Positions 12,068 to 26,500 of a stretch of DNA of 64,000 bases are shown piece by piece; positions within the stretch are counted from its first letter, which is position 1; each line of letters starts with the position of its first letter. The notes under the pieces were generated by a model. It did not search any database. It worked only from the letters and a program-made list of their open reading frames with translations, and had not been told where the DNA came from. The stretch comes from Sacculina carcini (lineage: Eukaryota; Arthropoda; Thecostraca; Sacculinidae), in contig OU696597.1 of assembly GCA_916048095.2 (NCBI GenBank), positions 802,542 through 866,541 on the forward strand, given 5' to 3'. The position numbers were made by a program, and so were the translations under genes.

Positions 12068-12488
12068 CAGTGGCTCCCAACACATTAAGCATGCTACTCC
12101 CTCTCTCACAGAATGATGTCATGATTGATATATACATTCTTCAGACTAAAACACATTCTTCTCTCACACATCCATTACTCCCGAAAAATTGGTGGTTCTT
12201 AACCTTCCAGTGATTCTTAACCATTTCTCTCTCACTGATTATCCACTTCTTAATGAGCCATCTCTTCATTTTCCACACACAACACAGCGCTGATAAATTC
12301 AAAAAAATCAGTTGTTACATCAAAGTAAAGGTCAAGAGGTCATTAGAAACAAAAATACACGAATTTGAATTGATAAAAACACACACACATAGTTGTCCTG
12401 TTCTGTCCGACCTTTAGCTTCCCACTTGACAACTCTTCCATTCCCCACCAGACAGGGGAATTCCCCACACACAGGTCAAGAACCACTG
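12068..12488. mobile_element. hAT-like MITE, copy 1
   Basis: Starts CAGTGGCTCCCAACAC and ends GGTCAAGAACCACTG, terminal inverted repeats of hAT type. The flanking 8-mers CATTAATC and ATCTAATC agree at 5 of 8 positions, consistent with an old target duplication. The body is shared with 14897-15185. Confidence 0.7.
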
Positions 12489-12525
12489 ATCTAATCATTA
12501 AATAGCACGCACAGGCGGTTGGTTA

Positions 12526-12743
12526 ATTATTACTGAACTCGGTATCATCTGAAGAGCTCGAGCGGCATGACAAGCGCATTCTCGATCACAAAATGATCAC
12601 ACAACACACGTCCTGCTGTCATGGAACTGAGGTGATTACGGTGGACTGCTGCTTTCGAGGCGCGCAGAAATGTGCACGGTTCGTGATGTATTATGCAGTG
12701 TGCCCGGGGCATTATGCACTGACACGCTGCTGAATAAGGCAAT
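12526..12743 (+). other. Short Cys-containing ORF, significance unknown
   Basis: Open frame after TAA up to TGA at 12741-12743, with ELERHDKRILDHK and then a Cys-rich end (TSCCHGTEVITVDCC, YYAVCPGHYALTRC). No ATG near its start and no clear splice acceptor. It could be an orphan 3' exon or chance. GC content is higher than its surroundings. Confidence 0.2.
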
Positions 12744-12974
12744 GCGTCTCCATCATACTGTGAGGCCGACATTCTAAGTGCATTGCATGTTGTGTATGTA
12801 CAGTAGTGGCGACGCCAGGAATTTTACCCTGGGGAACGTGAGGAACCACACTTGAAATTCTCATGATCAGGATTGTTTGGGTGGAGGTTCACGTGGGGCT
12901 TGGTGCATTCTTGGGGAAGCATCAGCTCCCTACCACGACCTCCCTCCTATCACCGCCACTAACATTCATCAGAC

Positions 12975-13555
<581 letters not shown>

Positions 13556-13834
13556 AGTGTTGTTGAATAGTTGATAACCGCATGCCTTGTATTCACACCG
13601 AGCGCGCAAATATATGCATATATACATATTGTTAGCCTGTATAAACAACCAATATATTTAACAATTTGGCATAGACAGTAAACTCAGAAACGTTACACGA
13701 TCAAAACATGGACAAGTGGTTTCTATATTTGCCGAAATTTGCACGAAATAGAAGTAATAAAAACGTCACATTGTTGCGATAAACTTGCAAAAATTAATTA
13801 CAAGAATACCTCAATATTATACACAGAAGTGGAT

Positions 13835-14440
13835 TTAGGCATGTGGAGGCCCCTGGGCAATTTGTGTGGAGGCCTACCCTGCTTTTAACAACAACAACAA
13901 CAACGTGTATTTGCTATAGCGCCGGTAAAACACAAGCGCGAAAAACGGAAGACATCAATTGAGATAAAACGACAATTGTAAAGAATATGGGAGAAATGAG
14001 CAGGTAAAAGAGAGAGAAGTCACAAAACAACCAAAATGGGTAAATAGCAAACACAAGCACAAAGAGCACAGTTCCAAAAAATCAAGTGGTATGTTCGAAC
14101 AATAAAATCGACAGAGAATGCTTGACAAATTATATAGAAATATTTGAATTCAGACTTAACTACAAACCGTCCCTTCCGGTTTTGTTAACCAACAATGCAT
14201 TCAAAAATAGACAGGAGTTAATTTCAGGCAAACTGTAAACACAGCCTAAATTTATGATATCACGTTCTTCACTTTGGTTTACTGTAGTTTTCTGTGATGA
14301 AGAAATATAAATCATATTTATCCATAATTCTGTTTTATACCTGACTAAAAAAACTTATATTCCTTATATGTTTATTGAAACTATTTAAGCCTGGGCCATT
14401 TTATGAGGCCCCCGAAAATGAGGAGGCCCTATATATATCA
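13835..14440. mobile_element. Old DNA element interrupted by a LINE 3' end
   Basis: Begins GTGGATTTAGGCATGTGGAG..GGCCCCTGG and ends ..GGCCCCCGAAAATGAGGAGGCCC. These GGCCC-rich ends look like one element. Inside, at 13886-13990, sits (AAC)n followed by GTGTATTTGCTATAGCGCC and CAAGCGCGAAAAACGG, which matches in orientation the 3' end of the LINE at 34640. Confidence 0.45.
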
Positions 14441-14896
14441 TGTTTTTGCTTGTTGATATTTTTGTGTAGACGAATGAAGAGGCATGAAACGTCGAAACGA
14501 AGATGATGAACCAGTACAATGAAGAGTGCTGTGTCTTGCGACGACAGAAGCCAAACCATCAAAAACATTATCTTATTTCTCACACACACACACACTCATA
14601 GATGTATAAACCCACATTCACTCCATATTTCCCCATCGCCCCATCATTGTGTATGCTTTGTGTGTGTGTGTACACCGTAACGCGCAGCCATTTCTAGTCT
14701 AGTCTAGTGGTGTGTGTTTTTGGTGGGAATTTTGTTGCGTGTTTCCCATGTTCCCATACAAATATTCCCAGTTGAGGTGAGGTTGAAAACCCTCGTTGTT
14801 TTGCAGTCATTCGATTTTTGTGTGTGTTTTTCTGCTATTGAATTCTACTGATTGTGCGTATCTGATATTGTGTGAGGACTTGACCGTTTTCTAGGC

Positions 14897-15185
14897 CAGT
14901 GGTGCATCACCTTTTCTCTCTCTCTCCCTCTCTGATTCTCAGCTTCTTATAATAAACCCATTATTCGTTCTCCACACCACAACAGCGCTGAGAAATGCAA
15001 TAAATTCCTACAGTTCCATCAAAGTCAACGTCAGGCAAACACTAGAAGCGAAAATGAACGAATTTAAATTGATAAAAAAACACACATAGTTGTCCAGTTC
15101 TGTGCGACCTTTAGCTTCCCATTTGGCAACTCTTCCATTCCCCACCAGACAGGGGAATTACCCACACACAGGTTAAGAACCACTG
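14897..15185. mobile_element. hAT-like MITE, copy 2
   Basis: Starts CAGTGGTGCATCACC, ends GGTTAAGAACCACTG. The right half (TAGTTGTCC, CGACCTTTAGCTTCCCA, CCCCACCAGACAGGGGAATT) is nearly identical to copy 1 at 12068-12488. Confidence 0.7.
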
Positions 15186-15307
15186 TTCCAGCACATATAA
15201 ACGTACACGCACGTTTGTACATCATCCGTGAAGGCTGATTACCTAGGAACATTGTGAAACGAGGATCAGTCTAAATAAAGCCAAAAGTGGAAAAGTTGCC
15301 ATGTTGA

Positions 15308-15490
15308 TTATTATTATTATTTATATTAATTACACAGATAAATACAGTAGCATGGGGGAAGAGTATGCAAGTGCACTATTACCACCCTGTGTGCGGTGAC
15401 CCCATGTGTACTGGAGGCTAACCAAAAGATGTGTAGAGAGAAAAAGAGTTCGGAAAGGAAATAATAAATAGCGATAAACAATCTGAGCCT
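15308..15490 (-). mobile_element. Interspersed repeat R1, copy 2
   Basis: Same core as the copy at 2399: (TTA)n, AATTACACAGATAAATACAG, CATGGGGGAAGAG, GTGTACTGGAGGCTAACC. Confidence 0.75.
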
Positions 15491-15669
15491 GAGTAGGTCA
15501 TGGTTATATACTAATGGTTAGATGGTTATATACTGAAGATTCAGATTATCTTTGTAGCATTTTAAGTTCAACACAATATGCAGGATACGTTCAATTTACT
15601 GCCATATCCAAACGTTATATAGTTTGACGTTAATTTGTATTCCAGTACCGACTTAACCATTGAACTAGC

Positions 15670-16197
15670 TCACATACACTAACACACACACACAAACATT
15701 CACACACACGCACACAACACACACACACACAAACATTCACACACACACACACGCACACAACACACACACACAAACATTCACACATACACACACCACACAC
15801 ACACTCACACACACAAACATTCACCCACACACACATACACACATACAAACACATTCACACACACGCACACAACACACACAAACACACACAAACATTCACA
15901 CACAAACACATACACACACAAATACACACAAACATTCACACCACACACACACACAAACACACACACACACACACACACAAACACATACACACACACACCA
16001 CACATACAAACATACACACACACACATATTAATACACACCACGCACACAAACATTCACACACACACACACACACACAAACACACATACACAAACACGCAC
16101 ACAAACATTCACACCACACACACAAACACACACACACAAACACATACACAAACATTCACACCACACACACACACACACAAACACACACAAACACGAT
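15670..16197. repeat. CA-rich minisatellite with ACAAACATTCAC units
   Basis: (CA)n with recurrent ACAAACATTCACAC and CACCACACAC inserts, about 530 bp. No gene. From 16200 to 16797 the DNA is AT-rich and forms the 3' flank of ZNF830. Confidence 0.9.
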
Positions 16198-16797
16198 CGT
16201 GTGAGAGAATGTCTTGAAATTCTGTCAAACAGTATGGATTGGTGTGTTGACCAGTAAATCGGTCATAGCCACGTGGCTGCATCGATCACAAATACTCAAT
16301 CAATCAATCAACCTCTCTTCAAGTCACACTCGACTCAGGCCACACACACAGCACAGCTGAATAAATAGCTGAAATTCAGTCGGAGTGAAGCTAAATTGAT
16401 TAACACATTGGATATGATTGGATAAATTATTAAAATATATCACAATTAGAAATATGCTATTGAATATACGCAGAAAATATTTTATAAATATATAATCACG
16501 TGCTTTTTAATAAAAAGTATAATTGAAAAACAGCCCTGATTTGACAAAATTAAGTATATTAAGCACATAGAAAATTGTCATCCTTAATTGAGCGCGTTTG
16601 TCTGTTTGTGTGTATGTGTGTGTATGTGTGATTGTGTGTGTGTTAAATTTGACAACACAAAACATACCCGCACACACCAAAATTTGACGGAAAAACAACG
16701 AAAAAAACCAACGATGGTTGAATTAACAAAAAACAAACACACATAAATACATAAACATACAATAATTAAAAATAAACAAAGACAAAAACAGCTATTA

Positions 16798-17774
16798 TCA
16801 CGTGTTTTTAGCCCGCCAATCGAGAAATTCATCAAATTCGGCGGTATCGTCGATACTTGTATCGCTATCATCACTATCACAACGAGTACTTGAATCGCCA
16901 GCGGAAGCAGAAATCGCACAAACCTCACTCTTTTTTCTCTCAACAGAAATAACCCTGTACACACACACACACACACACTGGAAGATAGGAAAAAGACCTG
17001 AAAATTATGCACAAATAATATGAATAAAAATACCAAGAATTAAGTAGACGTGCAGCTTTGTCTGGCCACAAACCAGATCCAAAGCTGCGTACCCCCAATT
17101 CGGCCTTGATATCCTAAACCAACTACACATTATGGACAGATTACATGCGCGGGATGAGGCCGGCGGGGGGAGATGACTGTCTCTTTTTAATTTCTTTGGT
17201 TCTTCCTTCTTCGAAGATTTCTTTTGAAGATTGTTGTGAATGCGAGATGCGAGCTGCCGCCGACAAACAAAAATCGACGGCGGCAGCGTTCGGCGGAAAA
17301 CGGGAACGACGAAAAATCCATCGACAAACAAACAAAAAAAGTCCTCAAACAGACACAAATGACCTCAATGACCTTGAAAATGACCTCGGATGTCAACAAA
17401 AACCTAGCCTATGACCTTCTTGCATCCATTTTACCCCTAGGGACCAAGTTTCATCAAAATCGGTCCAGTGGTTTAGGAGGAGATAGGGTACAAACAGACA
17501 TTTAGACAATTTGCAATCAGTGCAGTGCAAAAAAATTACCATCAAATCGGACCTTCGGGCCGAATTGGATAATAAACGTCCAGATGTCATTTTGAGTGGA
17601 ATATCGTGTAACTTCGATCGCTGAAACTGAACGCATGCGAAATTGCAAGTGTGTGTGTGTGTGTATGTTGGTCTGCAGTGAACATACATACACGTCACTG
17701 CTCAGCAAATCGCAGCATAAGTAAATACACAAACAGATCCACCTTATCACGCAAGGACACACACACACATACTG

Positions 17775-17807
<33 letters not shown>

Positions 17808-17919
17808 GTGTGACCCAGTAGTGGATTGTTGCGTGATGTGAATGCATGATAATGTCACTGCGAACGAACGAGTGCGTGGAAGAAACGCAATAGGTGTATG
17901 TGTGTGTGTGTGTGTGTCA

Positions 17920-17962
<43 letters not shown>

Positions 17963-18353
17963 AGTGTATGTGCGTGTGTGTGTGTGTCAGTGTGTGTGTG
18001 TGTGTGTCAGTGTGTGTAAGTTTGTGTGTGTGTGTCAGTGTGTGTGAGTGTCAGTTTTTGTGTATGTATGTGTGTGTGTGTGTCAGTTTGTGTATGTGTG
18101 TGTGTCAGTTTGTGTATGTGTGTGTGTCAGTTTGTGTATGTGTGTGTGTCAGTTTGTGTGTGTGTATGTGTGTGCGTCAGTGTGTGTGTCAGTTTGTGTG
18201 TCAGTTTGTGTATGTGTCAGTGTGTGAGTGTGTCAGTTTGTGTGTATGGGTGTGTATGTGTGTGTGTATGTGTGTGCGTGTGTGTGTGTCAGTGTGTGTG
18301 TGTGTATGTATCAGTTTGTGTATGTGTCAGTGTGTGTGTGTCAGTTTGTGTAA

Positions 18354-18407
<54 letters not shown>

Positions 18408-20031
18408 CGAGACATACTACCAATAACAGGGACACCTCAAATACACACACTGACACACCTTGCATACACACACACATATATTTCCCGATAGCAAGTGTGT
18501 GTACGTGTATTAGTGTTTATGTGAAGCCCAGTTGTACACGCACACTGACACTGACACACACACACACTGACTCACATACTCTCTAGCTCACAATTTATCC
18601 GATACTCTTTCTTGTGCGTGGGTGTATTGCGTGCACAAGCCCCGTTATTATTAATAATAAATTATTCATTCCTTTTTATCAATTGAATTCTTGTTCATTT
18701 TTCACCGCCGCACACATGGCTCAATAAGCAAAAGAATAACTGATAATATGATAAATAACTGATAATAATAATAATACTTGTAATACTAATACTAATAATA
18801 ACAATAGTATAAATATTAATAATTATAATAATAATAGTAATATGTAACAATGTTTTACATTTGATGCGGTGTTATATATAACTCCAATAGATAAACAACG
18901 CTGTTACATAATAATATGATAATTATTATTGATATTAGTAATGACCTGGAGAGGTTGTGTATTTGTTCATCGACTGAGGCGAGTTGTCTGTCAGTTGTGG
19001 CGAGTTGTTGATCTTCATCTAGCAGTTCAGCCGATTCAACCATTTCTACATTCATCTCGCGCTGAAATCTCTGCCATTCCTCTTCCACTGGATCTCGGTA
19101 CTGCACATTACGGGCCTAACATACACCCCACACCCACACATACATATAGTTCAGTGGTTCTTAATATTGGCACCGTCTTCAAGTCAGTAGTCAGTTCTTA
19201 TTGATAGCCATATGATGATGAAAAATATATAAATACAAAACAAAACTAGTAACAAAACTTGTATATTCATTGAGACACTTTGAAGTGCCTTGGAAAAAAA
19301 GAATCTTTTTCCCAAGGTAAAAATATGACGCAGGTTCGCAACCCCTAGGACAGGGGTCGGCGACCGAAAATATAGAAACAGCAATATTGCACGAAAAAAC
19401 ACAAACAACAAATATGTCTGGAGCCCCAAAATTTCTATATATATAACGCCTTATATACTTTATATATAACGCCTTGTATATAACCCTTATACACGCCTTA
19501 CCGACCAGATGTTCTCAACCTTTCGATAGTTCCATAATACCCAATTAATTGTCGAATATGGTCCCATAACCCCGACTTAATTGACTGTTCAAATAATTAT
19601 CACCAATGTTATCATTTGCCAGTATTTCTTCCAGACCGACGAGTATTTCAATCTCTTGAATTTACTGTGTAATTTAAAATACGAACTACTAGGAAATCAC
19701 ATAATCATCGGCAATTTATACCAGTGCTTAAAAATGGAGTTCCAGACCGCTGTAGTAATTATAAATATGCCAAATATATTCTAACAACACTCGTGAGATC
19801 TGAGAGAAAAAAGACACGTGACGTAATTCAACACATTATGACGTATCAATAGTAATTGTGTTTATTCAACTTACAAATAAAATTATAAATATTAATATAA
19901 ATTAATATTATTATTAATATAAATCAATTATTAACTTACAAATAAAAATATGTTTTACAAAGAAAACAACTATTTTTCAATATTAATCCATGAAAACTCT
20001 TTTGTGAATATGAACTTTTGTTAGTTTTTGC

Positions 20032-20067
<36 letters not shown>

Positions 20068-20149
20068 AGCTTGTTCAATATGGTAGATACACGAAGACAG
20101 TTAAGTAAACAAGGCAGCATGAAGCGGTGTCTGATTAAGAACAAACAAA

Positions 20150-20182
<33 letters not shown>

Positions 20183-21252
20183 TGTGATTACAATCTAGCT
20201 GAGCTGAAAAAAAGCTTCGCAACATTGAATGCAGACTAGCAATGAATACACACTGCACTGCGCTGCTATACAACTAGCCAAATTGCAACACGAAAAAACC
20301 AACATCAACCAGAAGAACGACGACGAAACTCAACCCGTATCATCCAGCTGACAACGCACACATACACACAAACACACACACAGACACACACACACACACA
20401 AGCATCCACACACACCGACACACACCGACAGATACACATACACACACACAAGCATACACACACACACACAAGCATACACACACACGCACACACAAGCATA
20501 CACACACGCACACAAATACACACACACACAAGCACACACAGGGACACTATCAATATTCCTGGTATTTACCAACCCTTCAAGACGTAATTTACGAGTACAT
20601 ACAGAAAGACACACACACACACACACACACATTGTACGCACGCAAGCACATAAACTTCTAGCCTTCATGAATAACTCAGAACACACACACACACACACAC
20701 ACTAACATACACACTGACATACACACGCACTAACACACACGCAGTAGCGGTCAGAGGTGATGTTAGATTATATGGGTGAGTGTTAGTGATGGAAGGTGTG
20801 GTTCAGAGAACCAAGTCGTATACAACATACCAATACAATTACACCTGAAATATTCACACCACGTCTGTGTGTGTGTATGTGTGCGTGTTAGTGTGTATGT
20901 CTGCGTGTTAGTGTGTTTGTGTGTGTGCGTGTGTGTGCATGTGTGTGTGTGTGTATGCCTGTGTGTGTATGTGTGTTAGTGTGTATGTGTGAGTGTGTGT
21001 TTGTGTGTATGTGTGTTAGTGTGTTTGTGTGTATGCCTGTGTGTGTTAGTGTGTTAGTGTATATGTGTGAGTGTGTGTTTGTGTGTATGTGTGTTAGTGT
21101 GTTTGTATATGTGTGTATGTGTGTGTTTGTGTGTGTATGTGTGTTAGTGTATATGTGTGAGTGTGTGTATGTGTGTTAGTGTGTTTCTGTGTGTGTGCGT
21201 GTTATTTCGAATTTATATGTATGAATTAACGTATGAATGAATGTCTCTTTCG

Positions 21253-21312
<60 letters not shown>

Positions 21313-23556
21313 ATGTGTGTTAGTGTGTGTGTGTGCGTGTTATTTTGAATTTATATGTATGAATCAACGTATGAATGAATGTCTCTTTCGGTGTGTGTGT
21401 GTGTGGACTGCAGTATGTTTGAGTATGTATGCTTTGAAGTGTTGTATGTTGTATATTGTGCACTGTGGTCAATAAATCATCTATCTATCTGTATGTGTGT
21501 GTATGTGTATTCATGTCGGTATGGTAAGCAGCATTACTCCCAATAAACTGACAAAACACACAGACACACATACACACACATACGCTAAGTGTACTAAACA
21601 AACTGAAGACACATCAAACACTGCTGGAAAACCAAATTAGCATAATACTAAGCATAATAAACACACACACACATCTATATATATTCACATACATAGAAAC
21701 ACACATGAATACATACACACCAGGACAGACACACACACACATAACACACTCTCTCTCTGTCACAAATACACACACAAACACTAATATACACACATACACA
21801 CACACACATATATATACACACACACACAGATACACAGACACATAAACACACACACACACACTCTAATATACACACATACACACACAGACACATAAACACA
21901 CACACACAGATATAAATTATGAAAGAACAACAATCTTGAAGACACCGACCTTGGCATCTGCTGCCGGGTCATCGAAAAAGCCCTCGGGCAGTTTTTTGTC
22001 GCGGTCACTGTTACTGAGCACTGTCATCTGAGTGTCTGTTACAGTTGGCGATACAGCACGAGCTTGCTGGCTCGAGGCACCACTGACACCGCCGCCGCCG
22101 CCGCGGGCGTCGAAAAAATCGGCCGGAACTTCGACACTTGCGCCACCGCAGGAAGCTGTGTAGAAAAAGATTAAAGGTATCAAGTGACAGCTGCTACACG
22201 GGAAGAAGTCGAAGCTTATGAACACACACACAGGTGTGTCCCGTGCAGCTCGCTGTCACCGCAGAACCGACCCTCTCCACGCTATGACACCACAAGGACG
22301 GAAGACGTATTAGAGATGATCACCTCCCCAGAATGCATGACACAACACATGACTGATATCTGGTACCATCATTTACTGCTGGGTGGACAGGGGCTGTTGT
22401 ATTATAGAATTCTCCCAAAGAATTTCCCCTCCACCGGGATTTGAACCACAGACCTCTCGCATGTGAGGCGGGTGTTCTACCACTACACCACCGAGTCCAC
22501 AAGAAATACTATTAATAAGTGTTAGTGGTGCTATCGAATGTGTGGAATGTTTGGTCAAGATTGATTGTTGTCAGTCTACTCAAAGAAGCTGGTCTTATGT
22601 GCGACAAAAACCAAACACTGAAAAATTAACAGAACAGAGCCAAAAATGAATTATCTATCTAACAAGAGCAAACAAGAAATACAAAACTATATTATTATTA
22701 TTAATTGCAGAGGAAAATAATTTATAGTGGACATTTTTAAATAGCAAGCAACTTTTACATAGTAATAGTATACTTTTCGTAAAACATTAGTTAAATACTT
22801 GCCGCATTAATAAATTTAATATATCTACGAGATTAAATAGAAAAAAACACACAAACATTTTTCACTGAATCCACCAACATTACACACACACACACACACA
22901 CACTCTTATTATCAATTGAAACGAAAGAGAGAGAGACCAGAAAAGGCGGAAAATTAACCCTCCAGAAGTCAAGTTGATATCCTGTGTATTCTGTGTGCAT
23001 CAGCTGTTTCCCTGCATCCCTCAGCAAGCTATAGTGGCGTATTTACTCAATAGATGTGATTATATGTTGCACTCGTGTTACTCACTGGGTTTTGGTGGTG
23101 AGATTTTTAGTGTTATTATAATTTAGTATGTTATACTCTTATGAAACAACTTATGATACAAATGTTACATAAGTGTAACATGGCTTCTAGAGGGTTAAAT
23201 CAGACCAAATCTATAAAAAATTCTCCATCTATCTGTCAACAGTGAAAGAATGTTTAAAAAAATAAAAGATGAGATTTTTTAGTATAGTATAGTTAAAAAT
23301 GTTTGTGTGTTTTTTTCTATTCAATATCGTAGATATATTAAATTTATTAATGCGGCAAGTATTTAACTACTGTCTTACGAAAACTAAACTAAGATGAGAT
23401 GCGATATTTGCCCAAAAATTGTAACCTAACATTCAAACACACACACACAAACACACACAGAGAGAGACACACACATAACTACAAATACACAGACACACAC
23501 AGACACAAACACATACACACATACAAATACACAGACACACACACAGACAGACACAA

Positions 23557-23593
<37 letters not shown>

Positions 23594-26500
23594 CAAGCAC
23601 ACACACACAGAAACATACACACACACACACACACACACAGAAACAAACACACATTACATTACATTAAAGATTTATACCCCGCTTTCCACCCGAGGGTCCC
23701 AAAAGCGCTCACTCACATGCACACACACACTCAAACTCAAACACACACACACACACACACACTAACATACACACAAACAGACAGACATACAAACCTGATG
23801 TAGCCGTGAGTGTTGAGGAGGAAGTTTGATTGGCCACATTAGAAGTGCCAGATGAACCAGCAGGGTTGCCAGTCACAACACGCCCGGAATTCTTCAAAAT
23901 TCCCTTTTTGACGGGTCGCTCACTGCCCTGGTCGTCGGCTGACAAAATGTAAATAAAATATCACACACTATAAATAAATAGAACGATAATAAGATAGATA
24001 TTTAGATAACCCAAACCAAACCAAAACCAAACCAATAACACGTAATAATATTGATGCCGAAATATTTTATTTACATTTGGCGCGTTTGTTGGAGACATTG
24101 GCGACATCGGCGCGACGTTTTAACGAATCTCTCTGCTGGCGCAAGAAAGCGACGGCTCGCTGATGCTTGGTTCCTGCCGTGTGAGCGGACCACAAGGAAG
24201 CACCGGCCACCACCACACGACATACTGCACAACTCAACTGACCGCTGCTCGAGTACGTGTGACAGGGAGAGAGAGAGGCGGGGGGGGAGCGGACGAGATA
24301 CAGAGTTAAGGAGCAAAAACAGAGGCTCAAACCATGCAAACAAATTAGCTCCAACCGATCTCGAATAAGTAATAAAGTTGTGTGTCGTGTAAGAGGCGAC
24401 TAAAAGCCAACTCTCTGCTTCTTCCTTCCCTGTAATGTAATATCCAAAGGGGGCAACGATAATTTCAGCTGGCTTCCTTCCTATCTCCTCTACCCGAATT
24501 AAAAAAACTCTTACTTTCTTAGTTCTCTATTGTTGTTTGTCTCTATTGGTCTATATTGTTGGAAATCATGCGCTTAGCAATCAGGTTATCTCTCTACACC
24601 GGTAAAAGGCAAAAAACAAAATATTGTATTTTTATTTTATTTATACAAGCATTACCCGATCGTAATTCGCATAAAACAAAGTGAAATGTCTGAATTCAGA
24701 CAGACAAGCACACACGCGCATACAAACATACAGAGTGAACGTCTCAACGTCTCTCCAACATCAAATCCAGGCAGGAACTAGATTGCATCTTGTGATGAGA
24801 TGATCCATATCGGCGGCCATCTTTTTCAACCTTATAGCGCACTTTCTTCTGCTTGAGCACGGCGCACTGCTGGACCAATCCAGATGACAAGGTTGACCAG
24901 TTTTCTCGCAGGATTCCGGCACCGTACACGCGCCAGATTCGTCAAACAACTTGTCCACCAGAGACAACAGGAGTCGCGCACAGCCTAGAGATGTGTACAT
25001 TCCCGGCCAGAGGAGAATTTCACTAAGTCTCTCATCAGACAGAGATTGAAGATAGGATACAGGTTCGTTGGGAGTGAATGCGCCACATGCCAAGTCAATC
25101 AGTGTGGTCTCATCTTCAATATGACGCAAGAACGACACGATCGCACGCATCACTGACATTGCATCGCAATAATCATGCGGACTTGCAACATCGGCTCTAT
25201 CGGGACGAACCCAGTCGCATGGAAGCTCATGTTGCCAGCCCCCAGAACCGGCAGCATTCAACAGAACCACACACGGAGATTGTGATTTGAAAAACGACGA
25301 CACATGATGCATGATGAATTGATCAAGAACGGATGATGAGGTGAACTCGAAGTCTGCCTTCACCAAGCACGATGACAAATCCAGTCGCTGCTCAAACCAC
25401 TCTGTCTGCAGAACATCGGAAGGACATAGGCGTCCTTGTGCACGCAGAAATGCGTCCCGAATCAAACAGATCATTTGAGTTTCAGCTCCCGGTTGCCAAA
25501 CTCGACCCCAGTGCGACAAACTTCGATAAGTCGCCGTTCTCACCGAACTCTCTTCGTCGATCAACAGACACATGGTTACACGGGCCATCTGGAAGGTCTG
25601 GCGCCACATATCCTCCGAATCCAGAGCACAAGTTGGCTGTTTGGCCATCAACTTGGTCCATAACGGTCCTATACATTGTCCAGCGGCCGTCCGCCATTCG
25701 GCATCACGATGACTTTCACCCACGATGCTCTCCAATTCCGTACAGACAAAGCTTATCACATCTGGGTGAATCTCATCGACAGAGGATGTTGCCACGCGGC
25801 ACACACTCATAAACACCGCAGGCGTCATCAATGCCCCCTGATCCTTGGTGTAGACAGGCAGCAGTGCCCCCATCAAGTGCCGCCCGGTTTCACACCGCTC
25901 ACACACACTAAAACACGCCGCTGTCAGAGAATCGCTAGTTTTCAACGTACAGCCAACACAGGCACATAATTCGAGCCAATCATTGGTCAAGGTGAATTTC
26001 TCACCGGCTCTACTCAAGATCCACTGCACAGCGCTGAACATGACGACAATTATTCTGCCGTAGAGCTCCGAGTCAATGCCACATTCGTTTGTTAAGCGCG
26101 GTAGGCGACAACACACGCTATAGACTGACTGATAATGTCCATACTGCATGGCATATTCAGTGCACAGAGCCAATAGACTATCACAATACACAATGTTCAC
26201 GCGATCCACGGCCAATAAGCCATCAACATACTGTCTAGCCAAGTCCACTGACAATACACAAGCCAACTGCACACACAATGCCAGCACAGGCGGACACACC
26301 GGTGGCTCACGTGCCATCACATGCGCCAACATCTGCCTCAACTGCGCGTGCATTGTCTCGTGCTTCACCAGGAGAGTGGCCAACAATAAGCATCCGTGTA
26401 GTTGATTAAATGACATGACGTTTTTGCTAGCAATTGTTTCACAAAGCTCGTGCGTTAGTTGCGCGGGATCTGACAGCGCGTACAGCGTGTGGGCCGCCAG

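Noticed and set aside
16584..17036. 150-codon minus-strand ORF over the ZNF830 last exon
   Set aside because: Wrong frame; the frame ending [13 protein letters not shown] fits ZNF830 and joins in phase.
17842..18586. Long CVCV/SVCV-type ORFs, and similar ones at 928-1340, 15630-16155, 20305-21179, 46114-47124, 54148-55439 and 56776-57286
   Set aside because: Products of (TG)n or (CA)n repeats with no coding signal.
24067..24368. Plus-strand ORF at 24051-24368 and others opposite THADA and ZNF830
   Set aside because: Shadow frames; the minus strand carries the conserved zinc finger and THADA motifs.
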